Positions 12,148 to 23,500 of a DNA stretch of 64,000 bases are shown piece by piece (position 1 is the stretch's first letter; each line of letters opens with the position of its first letter). Location of the stretch: the NCBI RefSeq assembly GCF_902148855.1, contig NC_043978.1, positions 35,789,794-35,853,793 of the forward strand, read 5' to 3'. The stretch is from Sphaeramia orbicularis (Eukaryota; Chordata; Actinopteri; Kurtiformes; Apogonidae). The notes beneath the pieces were generated by a model. The model searched no databases and was not told the DNA's origin. It saw nothing but the letters and a program-made list of their open reading frames with translations. The position numbers were made by a program, and so were the translations under genes.

Positions 12148-14173
12148 TTATTCAGTGTTTTCTTTGTCAGTCTTTGTTCTTGCCAGTTTGGAGGTCAGCC
12201 ATCCGGTTGCAGCTCCAGCACTGGCCACAGCCACATTGGCCACCACTGGCAGACCAGCCGCCCCTGAAAACACACACCATCAACCAGAGGAACAGCAGGT
12301 ACACATGTACTCAACTACACACAGGAGCCCAGAGGAGAAAGTTCTATACACGCAAGTCCGTCGACTGTTGTTTCATTAAGAGAGTCAAATTCTATCCAAT
12401 ATTGAAGGCATTAAAGCAGTGTTTTTTAACCTTGGGGTCGGGACCCCATGTGGGGTCGCCTGGAATTCAGATGGGGTCTCCTGAAATTTCTAGTAATTGA
12501 TAAAAATAAAAACTTACTGCTAAAAAATATATGGTGAGTTGAGAGAGACAACCACAATACATAAAAGACATGACAAACTCTGAAACTGAAGCACTGTGGT
12601 TCTGTTTATCTTTCAAATGTTCATTATGGTCGGTTTCAGATGCTGCAGCTCTTTCATAATTCATAGTTTGAGTTCTTGTTTGTTCAGTATTAATTGTCAG
12701 CCTTGTAAATCCAAGCTGGACTGACTGTACATATCCTGACCAAGGAAAATAAAATTCTCACTTTGTGCAGTAATCTACACCTGACTTTTCTGCCTCCGTC
12801 CATAATAATACACATTATATAGATTAAATGTTGTCTAAAATTAATATTTATTTGCAACATAGTATAGCAAACTATTACATGATCAAAAACAAATTAATTT
12901 CAGCAAAAAAATTTCTCCGTTTTGAATGTCTGGGGTCACCAGAAATTTGTGATGTTAAAATGGGGTGACGAACCAAAAAAGGTTGGGAACCACTGCATTA
13001 AAGTGAACGTGTCTGTTGGTTTTACCTGCTGACTGTAAAACAGCCACCAGACTTCCTGCTGCTACTCCTCCTCCATTTGCAATAGCTGCTGAAGACATCA
13101 TGCCTGCAGCATAAGAGCCTGCAGCGATTCCAGCTGAGGTGAAACCTACGGCCCACAGAGCAACAGGGGCCAGGGCCACAGCACCTACTGTAGAGGAGAA
13201 CCAGACCCACCACCAGATACTTTAAAACAGCTCAGCTTTAACATCTACAGATTCACACAACTGTAACTATACACTATTAAACCTGAGATGGAGCTGCATG
13301 AATAAAAGCAACATTTACTTAATATGCACTGAAAACATAATATTTCACCACTTATTAAACAATACATATGATATTGACTTATTAAACTTTTTTATAACTA
13401 ATTTTAAAGAGTGATTTGAGTGATTAAAAAGTATTTGCTGTTAAAAAAAAAAAAAGACCATTATATTAACCCTTTCATGCATAGTGGTCACTACAGTGGA
13501 CAGTTACTCTACAGCTGTTCTCTTGTATATTCATGGCTTTTGTTGTTTTAGTTCCATATCAACCATCACAGTGGACACTTATGCATCACCTCATAAACTG
13601 CAATTCATACCATTATTGTAACTTTGCTGTTCTTGGTTGGTTCTTGGGTGGAAATCAATTGTTAATATTTATTTTTTGCATATTATCTCCATGAAGTGAG
13701 TAATAACTAGTATTAGAATATGTTAAAATGTGAGAAAACATCAGATTAGCAGCATTAAACATGGTTTCATTTCACTGTTTTCATATCAGTTTATGATATT
13801 GTGCTTTAAATACATGTTTCTTTGCTTCAAGAATAAAATTCATGGTGTAGCTGAGTGGACATTTTTGTAACTCCATGAAAAACAGGTTGATTTAAGAAAA
13901 AAAAATTCAATCACATTGGTTTTTTTCATGCCTAAAGAGGAATAAAAACACTCTGGAAAAAAATCTTGATTAAGGTTCTCATAATTCATGCATGAAAGGG
14001 TTAATTAATTTATTTAGATCACTAACCTGCACAGCCTGTAACGGAGGCAGCAGTCACTAGAACAAACAAACAAACAAACAAACATAATAAGCCAGTCTGC
14101 AAAGGTTATAATTATTATTATTTTGATGCTGTTTTCACGATTGTAATAAAATGATCAGCTCACCACGGTCCAT
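12148..14173 (-). CDS. ISG12/IFI27-like interferon-inducible protein, gene 3 (105 aa)
   Basis: Minus-strand coding exons 14164-14173, 14027-14056, 13026-13187 and 12148-12263; all phase 1, GT-AG, 318 nt with TAA. The product starts [20 protein letters not shown], carries the family core ([18 protein letters not shown], then [16 protein letters not shown]) in exon 3, and ends with a charged tail [14 protein letters not shown]. That tail is unusual beside the all-hydrophobic ends of genes 1 and 2. Exon 3 is nearly identical to that of gene 2, while exons 1, 2 and 4 differ strongly. Role by family: interferon-induced membrane protein, likely mitochondrial. The gene is head-to-head with lgals8 (416 bp between start codons). 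No perfect ISRE is visible in that interval; a weak IRF-like run (GAAAGGGGAAAA on the minus strand) lies near 14295. It looks intact. Confidence 0.92.
12417..12995 (+). mobile_element. Non-autonomous hAT element, family B, in intron 3 of ISG12-like gene 3
   Basis: Begins CAGTGTTTTTTAACCTTGGG and ends GGTTGGGAACCACTG, with repeated GGGGTC(A/G)CC blocks. Flanked by the 8-bp duplication CATTAAAG (12409-12416, 12996-13003). A different family from the element at the matching site of gene 2 (7522-8033). No transposase remains. Confidence 0.88.
13466..14004. mobile_element. TTAA-flanked MITE with CCCTTTCATGCAT termini
   Basis: TTAACCCTTTCATGCATAG at the left and TCATGCATGAAAGGGTTAA at the right form inverted ends with TTAA targets; 539 bp. 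It occupies most of intron 2 of ISG12-like gene 3, ending 23 bp from the exon 2 donor. Internal GTGGACA/GTCACT repeats. PiggyBac-like by target site; no ORF. Confidence 0.85.
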
Positions 14174-14589
14174 GTTTGTCTGCTCCTGCTGTTCTGACTC
14201 AGACTGTTGTTGACGTTTGATGGGTGCAAACGTCACACACACACGTAATTTAGTATCAATTACCACGCAAATAAATTTGATTTTATATACATTTTTTTTC
14301 CCCTTTCTGCTGAGATATGAAGCTCCTCATAAACTCTGGACTTCGTAGGCTACACTCGTGGAACCTCTACATCTTTCTTTATTCTGCAGTTTCTAGTTGT
14401 TTCTGAGGGACCAGACACTCAGCGCACCGGGTCACATGACACCGTCTGCGCATGCGTGAGACGTTCGGAGCTAATGGAGAGAAGATGTCCACTGCCTTCA
14501 TCCCCGTGTAGCTCAGGACAGCCTCCTACCGGTCCTCTTCCACAGATACCCCCGTCAGCTGCGTGGTGTAGACCGACCCGAGAGGCCCG
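14174..14589. promoter_or_regulatory. Head-to-head promoter interval of ISG12-like gene 3 and lgals8
   Basis: 416 bp separate the two start codons. The lgals8 side is CpG-containing and has no TATA box. Visible motifs are GTCACATGAC (14431-14440), an M-box/E-box of the MITF-TFEB type, and TGCGCATGCGTG (14447-14458), one base off an NRF1 site. Functional use of either motif is inference. Confidence 0.6.
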
Positions 14590-17500
14590 ATGTCTGTGGC
14601 CAATGCGAAGCACACGGTGTTAAACCCGGTACGAGGCTCGGTGCTGCCGTTTCCAGCAGCTCAGTACCCGTAAATCACACAGACGCCAGACGGTGTTTAC
14701 AGATGGAGCTCACAGAGACGCGTTAGCTGCTTTATCTCAGATCATCTGATGTCTGTGCGTTTTTCTGAGTGTCCACTGTGTCCTCCTCAGGTGATCCCAT
14801 ACACAGGACCTATACCTGGAGGCCTGCACCCCGGGGAGATCATCATCATCCAGGGAACTGTGCCCCAGGATGCTGACAGGTGAGATAACACAACATAAAC
14901 ACAAACACACTGGGCAGACATGCGCAAAAACACACCCATATGTGTCCTAGAGTACCAATACTATAGGTAATATATGTCAGTGTAACTGGAGGTCCAAGCA
15001 CCCTTCATCATGGGTTCAATTAAAGCAGTGGTTCTCAGTCTTTTTCTGTGGGCCTCCCTTTGGAGGATGAAAAACCTCCAGGCCTCCCTCAGCCCCAACA
15101 ACATTGTAACAGTGGTGCAATTAGAACTTTTATTGAAAGAAACATTAATATTGTAGCAATACTTATTGCTTTTCCTTGAATAATTTGTTGCAAACAGCTT
15201 AGATTTTTGCTTGAACAATACAAACAAACTCAACCAGACTGCTCCTGGAGACAATATTTTTCCAAATAAAAATAGGAAATGTGCAATTATCTTACAACTA
15301 TGACAGTAAAGTTACTTTTTTTTAAGAACAACAAACAAATTTTGGTAACCAAGAACAATATCAGTGGCGCAATGAGCCCATTTACACTGCACATCTCAGA
15401 ACATTAAAGCTGCGGGAGACTTTCGTCACCAATTTTACATCAAATCTGTAAAACCTCAGTCATAGCCTCAGTATCATGAATCTGTAAGTCTTTCTGTGAT
15501 TATTCACCTGAATCTCTTCCCTCATGGTGACCAATTTTGAAGTGCCATCCACCATAAACAAACTATTTGTTTACAAATAGAGCCGGAAGATAACTCGGGC
15601 ATCTTCAGAGTTTTGTCGCGACGTGCATTGTGGGAAGCGGAGGTTCGAGCAGCTGCCTGGCAGCAGCAGCGGCAGCTGCAACTATATGATATCATGTGGC
15701 TGCAACAAACACGACGCGGAAACGGCTGAAATGCGGAAACGGCTGGAGGGAAGCAGAGCAAGCGGAGCTCCACCTGGCAGCGGCAGCTGCAACAAACATG
15801 ACACGGAAATGGCTGGAGCTCCGCTTTGCTCCAGCTGCTTCCGCATTTCAGCTGTAAGACTTACGGATCCGTGATACTTAGGCTATGACTGGGGTTTTAC
15901 AGATTTGATGAAAAATTGGTGACAAGTCTCCCACACCTTTAAAGTACAAACTGTGCAAAAACAGAAACACTGCACTTTTTTATTTTCCAGTCCAATCTTT
16001 GTCCATTCTCCAAACCTAAACTCTTTGTCTAGTCTAGTGACAGATCACATGACAGTAGATTTGTTTGTTGTACGTCTGTAAAATGAGTCCAGGGTGTTCC
16101 GACACTAAAACATTAGCTATACCTGCTATATGTTCTAACCTGAAGAAGAAGAAAAAAAACCCACCCAGGAATGATGCCATGCCCCCCCTAAGCCTTCGTG
16201 CCCCCCCAATGGGGCCCGCCCCACAGTTTGAGAAACACTGAATTAAAGTATTATGAATAGATGGAGATTTCATATATTCAGCTCTAATTTATAATTTACT
16301 TGAAACAGTCTTTGCCAGCAAAGAATTCCTTATATGTGTTTATATACTTGGTCAATAAAGATGATTCGGATCTGATTGTGAGCACAACAAATATATAAAG
16401 TGAGTCCTACTGTTTTTATTTAATTTTACCTTTAATATTTACTGAATCAGCAGGATAGGCCTTGTACATTCAGCAGAATCATACAGCTGTGTCCGAAGAC
16501 TAATCACCTTCAGTTTAACCACAATCACACCTGACAATGATCACACCAGTAATTTGGCGTCTTCTGTGAAGGAATGTGATTAGGTGACAGTGACAGCGAA
16601 ATAGCTTGGTTTTTTTGTAGGAGAATGACCTAAATGTCCTTATGATGGCTTTATCCTATGGTTTATAGACTATAATGATGACTTTGTGGGTATTTCATTC
16701 ATTTTATGGGTTTTTCAATGGTCAGTTAAATTAACAAACAGATGAAATATCTTAAATATGCCCAAGTGTTCTTATAATTTTGGCCACTATTGTATAAATC
16801 TATCATAATAAACTACCGCAGTCATACTATGTATCCACATAAACTACTGTATGAAAAATACTAGAATCCTTTTTTGAGGAGCATGAACTCACTTTTACCC
16901 AACACCCTATTTGTTTATCCCTTCATCATTGCACTATTAGAGCTGATAAAGTGGACTGTGTTTGAGAGTCTGTCCATAAACTACTCAATCAACAGATCAA
17001 TATGTTGACCTATGTGTTACAACAGATCCTTATGGACAGTTGCATAAAGGTTAGTTGTTCAAGTCACCCTTCATAATGACTCATAATTATATCCTAATCT
17101 GTTATTTGAACCTTTTTAAGACTGCCATTATAACAGGCTGCCTAGGTGTCTTCATGTTTTCTTTGCAATAAAAGTATCAGGAAATGTATTTTTTTGCGAA
17201 TTCTTATGCACCTTTGTTTTCAGAAAGAACTTATCTTTCAATATCTGGACATTAATTATCATTATTATAAATAATAACTGCTTAAAACAGTGTGTTCTAA
17301 TAAAAAAGAAAAAAGTGAACTTGAAGTATTTAGCATATTTATTATCAAAAACACTGTAAATGTCCATAACAAAACTTTCAACTATTTTACATCAGCTCAA
17401 ACATGCTTTTTGGTCTTGAACATTCAGTATCCATATTATGGCTTCATATTTTTGTTATTTCTAGGCGTTTTTTAGCCTGTGTGGAAGTCTCTGAAACAGT

Positions 17501-20500
17501 TGCTTTCTACTTCTAATAGAGTCCCACATTGCTGCCTTAAAGTGTTCTGTATTGTCAGAAAGCTCCGGATTTCAGCTTTCCGATACATTTGAATTTTGTG
17601 GATAGCGTAAAAGTTTCAGGAGTTACAGTAATTTGAATACTGTAAAGTGCAAAATGTGGAGAGATTGCCATTGTTTAAGTGTGCATATTTTGCTAAACCC
17701 ACGTTTATTAGTCTTTGGTACATTTATTTGTGTATTTGAACCCTAATAGTTCCAAAAGTTTGAATTTGAACCCTCCAGGTGCTGCAAAGCTATCTTTGTA
17801 TTCGTTTTGGCAAAAATCAAGTGGATTTCTACAACCCATTTTAATTCCATCTTAATTTCTTATGTCTATAACTAAAGTAGGTGTTTATTAAAATTCATTT
17901 CTTTTTCAAAATGTAATAGGATTTACAAACATCATTTTATTGTTTTGTCACCGCCTGTTCTCAAACTGATGTCCATTCTGGTCCAGACACTGCTGACAAC
18001 GTAAAGCAATGGAATCGCACACATCACGAAACAATTCCCTTGGTATTTGCGTGCATTCACGTTCAATGGCTGCTCTCAATTCAGCGACTGTTGTAGGACT
18101 CATTACTTAGACTTTGTCTTTAGGTATCCCCATAAAAAAAAGTCTAGTGGTGTGAGGTCTGGTGAACGTGAAGGGTATTCAACGAAACCCCTCTGTCCAA
18201 TCCATCTGTTTAGCAACATCCCGTCAAGGAAGGATCTAACATCGCGATAGTAGTGTGGGGGTGCCCCATCTTGCTGAAAATAAAATTCCTCATCTTCAAA
18301 GTCTTCTCTAATACTTGGTATAACAGACTGTTGCAGCAAGTTCAAGTAAATGGGTAAAGTGTGTATACATTTTTGTGGGACACCCCGTGTATGATGGTGT
18401 ATTATTACACATATATGTTGGTTGATGTACATTTATACAGTGGATTTGTAAATGTTCCAGTAGATAGAACCTGTAAAGTGAATGTGTTGTTGTGCAGACA
18501 GTGTTTTGAGGTAGATCTGGCAGCTCTGAGACAAACATTCCTTTTGAATAAAACCCATTCTCTCATTAATTCTCAGAATTAAGGTCAAGCAGAAACCGGT
18601 GCTAATAATGCCAAGATTGGGGGGTTGATCCTCGCACAGGCCAGTTGCAGCCTTGAGCAAGGCATTTAACCTCATATTTGCTCCTCGGGTGCTTGACATG
18701 CAGCCCACTGTTCCCAGTTTGCAGTGTGTGGTGGTCCTGCATGTTCAGCTGGTGATGCAGAGCTTCAGTTTTGGTGTGTGTTGCATGTACAATATACTGA
18801 TAAATTAAGATTCCTCTTCTTCGTGCAGGTTTCAGATCGACCTGTCAAGCGGCTGCAGCACCAAGCCGCGCTCGGATGTCGCCCTCCACTTCAGCCCACG
18901 TTTTAAAGGCTCGCCCTGCGTGGTGTGTAACTCCCTGCTGCAGGAGAGCTGGGGAAAGGAGGAGACGCTCCATCAGCTGCCCTACAAACGTGGAGCGCCG
19001 TTCGAGACCATCATACTGGTGCATGAGGAGGTCTTCAAGGTCAGACAGGGGACACTGATAAACCCAGGGTCTGTTGCAGAAAGCAGGGTGAACAAAGGTT
19101 GACTGAAGTTTTCAGTTTCAGAACAGCTGATCTGATGTGATTCACGTGTCATAAGTTTAGAATAGAATAGATATTTATTATCAGTGGTACAGGAACAATG
19201 AAAGTCAGTTCAGCAGCAGATTCTCACACATGAAATTATACTGAAAAATACTGAAAATATACAAATCAATCAAACAGATTACAAGAAATATATGAAAAAT
19301 ATAGAGGATATATACAAGGACTCATACAAGGCAAAATATAAATTATCATTGGTGTAACTATGGCAATAGGTTAACAAAAGGCAGTATGTCATGGTTAATT
19401 AATATGAGATAAAAGTATAAGAAGTATGTACATGTAAAAAATGTTTTAGATAATGTATGTATGAAGAAAAAAGTCAATATAAAAACATTACTTATTTAAT
19501 GCAGGTGGTTTGTGCATTTACTTAATGTATTAGAAATAGATGGAGATTTTATTTATGGGGCAGCAATCGGTGAACATGACTCCAATCATTTGCACTTTAA
19601 ACAGTATCTTTAAACACTGAACAGAACATGAACCTCTGCTTTATGTATAAATCATTGACATACAGTGTGCATTTAATTAAGCTTCAACGCAGCGTTCATG
19701 TGAAATATTCGCATAATCCTGTAGAACACGATAAATGAATTTTTCCTAGAGATGATTTATATTGATCGATCACATGTGCATTATTGCATTGTTTTTAGTC
19801 AGTGCAGAGGATAAAAACCACTGAGGTCAGACTCAATATGATGATTAATGTATGGATGGGAGGACAAGTAGGGCTGCAACTGATGGTTATTTTCAGTGTT
19901 GATGAATCACTTATTTTCTTGATAAATTGAATCATAATTTTACAGAACAAAGTCTCAGATGATGTGTTCAAATATATTGTTTGGTCCACAACCTCAAAGA
20001 TATTCAATTTATTGTGACAGAAAAGAGAAGGAAACCAGAAAATATCCACATTGAAGAAACTGAAATCTTAAAAAAATATTCAGTTTATGGATTGTTGCAG
20101 TTCAAATCTTATCAGTAAAGTGAAAGGTATCGAGGTAATCTAAAACTGATAAACTGTAATAGAAGTGGATCAGAGTCCATCAGGAGTCCGCTTGACCTGA
20201 ATTTAATACCAGCTTACGTCTTATGGCACTAAAGCCACTTGAATACTTAGTATGCAGTTAGTATATTTTATTGTGTGATGTAATAATAATGACAACAGAG
20301 GTAGAAGTTATATTTAGATCATTTATTTCAGTAAAAGTACTAATACGACATTGTATTTGTACACAGTAAATGTACAAATACACATTGAAAAAAACAATTA
20401 CTTGTAGATGTACTGTATTCCAAAACTTATGGCATTAAAAGTAGGTTTTATTGCATCATGAACACTGCATCGTTCCACACTGGAACTACATATGTGGTTA

Positions 20501-23500
20501 TATATGCCGCTGTCAGGTGGAAACCTCTTATGTCCAAAAAGGTTTATTTTTTAGAAAACTGAGAAAACCATGTATATTCTAAATAAATGAAAGGAGTTAA
20601 GAGATGTAGTCACAAGCAGTTTTCAACACTTTTCATTGGTTAAATATTTCTAAAACCATCAGGCCAATGTAAAGACTGACCAATAGAATCATTTTATGAC
20701 AACAAAAAAGACCAAAAATGGACTTACGAGCATCTGTCTGTCAAAATTGCACTTTTTTTTTTTTAAAGAAATTTCAGGTGCATGTTATTCACCTTTTTTA
20801 AGGATAGTTTGCAGATGTAAACAGTTTCATAATGTCATCTTATGGTTAACAAAGTCAGTCTTCTCTAAACCTGCTTCCTGAAACAGAACCCTGAATATTA
20901 CATGAAAACAATGCATTTAAAGTCAACCACTGTGTGTTGTGTCTTATTGTTTTAGGCATATTTATGGTATTTGTCTAAACTGTTTCTATCTTATAATTTA
21001 ATCATATTTTTAGATATAAAGCACTTTGGTCTTTTTCATGTTGTAAAGTGCTATATAAATAAACTTTGATTGATTGATTGATAGATTGAAGCAGACCATG
21101 GTGTGTTTACCTACTGAAATCCTTGTTTTCTCCTGCAGGTGGCAGTAAACGGCACTCACTTATTAGAATACAAGCACAGAGTCCCATTAGACAGGGTCGA
21201 CACGTTTTCTATTTCTGGGAAAGTCAGGGTGCACGCCGTAGGCTACATCCCAAACTCAGTAAGTACATTCTCATTCCTCACATCCTTTACTTTTTCTCAT
21301 ACGTTCATTAGGTGTGAGCATCTTTTCCAAACTGAATATTCACTCATTTCGAAATTTCACTCTTGTTTCTCATAGGCAATATACTCTGAATCAGGTGACC
21401 TGGTGAGTTTTTCCTTTTCTTTCATCTACTTTCAGTCTCTTGGCTCAACATGGCCGGGGTCTTGTGATGCCACTAAAACTGGATCACACTAAATGATTTC
21501 TTTGTCTGTGCTCTACAGACGGACTATTTTCGATAGCTGCGGTCAGATGTTTTAGGGACATTATTGTAAATTTAGACTGAAATAATCTGTAAATTTCCTG
21601 GAACGGTGTCCAATGAGGCAAGAAATAGAAGCCACAAGGCATTTGGTTTGTTGTAAACAAGAGGGCACATTAAACCATCTGCACTAGGTAAAACACTACA
21701 CTGACACTTGAATCTACTATTGATTCTCCCAGATTTATTAATCATGTGAATTTAATTATCATGTACCTATCAGCGTTTCTCATTCACTGATTCATCCTCA
21801 ATTTTCTATATTCCTGCACATGGTTTGTCTTCAGTAATAAATCAAAGTACATTTATTCATGTAAATTTAAACAGTCACTACAACATCAGTATGTTAAGAT
21901 AAACCTAAACCTGGATCCTCCTGCAGTGCATTATAGTGGAAATATGGGTCCTATATAGAGGAGTTCCACTTCATCATCACAAGGATACATGATAAGAATA
22001 AACAGGAAAAGCTGCACTAATTTACACTGACATTCATTTTATATCCTGATACTTTAGATCAGGGGTGTCAAACTCATTTTAGTTCAGGGGCCACATTCAG
22101 CTAAATTTGATCTGAAGTGGGCCGAACCAGTAAAATAATAACATAATAATATATAAATAATGTCAACTCCAAGCTTTTCTCGATGTTTTACAGTGAAAAA
22201 AGTAACAGTAAACAATGAAAATGTTTACATCTACAAACTGTCATTTCAAACAATGTGTATAACTTGAACAAACTGAAAGGATAAGTGTAATTTTAACAGT
22301 ATTCTGCCTCAGTTTATCTTTTACACATCTTCATTAATAACTTACAGATCACAGTGGATCTACAAATATACAAAACATTTAGTATCAGGCAGAATGTTGT
22401 TAAAATTGCACTAATTTTTCTTTAGACATTTCAGGTTCTTCACATTTGTTCAGATTATTCAGATTTTTGGTGAAATTATATTTTGTTTTAGTGTAAATAC
22501 ATGAAAATATTTACATTTACAAAGAGAAAAATTTGGAGTTGTCATTATTTATGTTATTAAGATAGTATTTTACTGGTCCTGCCCACTTGAGGTTGAATTG
22601 CTCTGAATGTGGAACCTGAACTAAAGTGATTGTTAATTTATTAATATCTATTTTTGCATTTCACAAATTTATCCCAAGGGCCGGACTGGACCCTTTGGCG
22701 GGCCGGATTTGGTCCCCGGGCCGCATGTTTGACACCTGTGCTTTAGATCGACAGAGGACATTTAAAGCCTGATATAATGATGATACTTTGGAGTGTGAAA
22801 ATTCCAGGGCTGATTAATCTGTTGATGTAACCTGTGCAAAAAACAAACAAAAACAAATGGTGCCAAGCACAACAAACCCCGCCCCTCGCACGCATTGTAG
22901 CTTATTTTGGTATCAGTCCAGGTGATGTCATCATGTCTATGCACATGCTGATGTCAGCATATCAATTGCTTCTATATATGTGCCAGGTTTGAAGTAAATT
23001 GAAACAAAATTGATGTTTTTATAGATGTGAAATTTCACCCATTGTAAGTAAATGGGGAAAAAAAAAAAAAAAAGCATTTAAAAAATTTAAACTTTGACCT
23101 ACTTTTCTCAAAACGTAATGAGATCTATTCTGGGTCACTGCCAAACTATAATCCCAATTTAATATGAATTCAACCAATAGTTTTGTTACGACAGACATTT
23201 GAAATTTCACCCATTGTAAGTAAACGGGAAAATAAAAGATTTTAAAAGTTCATAAAAAATTTTAACTTTGACCTACTTTTCTCAAAATGTAATCAGATCT
23301 ATTCTGGGTCACTGGTAATCTATAAACCAAATTAGTATGAATTCAACAGATAGTTTTGCTGCTAGAGTGTTAAACAAAGAAGCAAACTGAACCAAAAATA
23401 ATACCCCCTTACCTCCCTTTCGGGGGGCGGGGTAAAAAAACCAAAAAAAACACGCACTGTTGGAAAGAGCGGTTTTGGACTTTATTAGAAACAGTAATGG

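Noticed and set aside
14419-14613. 64-codon minus-strand ORF over the lgals8 start
   Set aside because: Antisense to the lgals8 5' UTR and first exon; no family resemblance and explained by the CpG-rich promoter.
15623-15874. 83-codon ORFs on both strands with Ser/Gly/Cys-rich translation
   Set aside because: They arise from the GCAGC-rich centre of the foldback element at 15404-15942, and both strands are open because it is palindromic.
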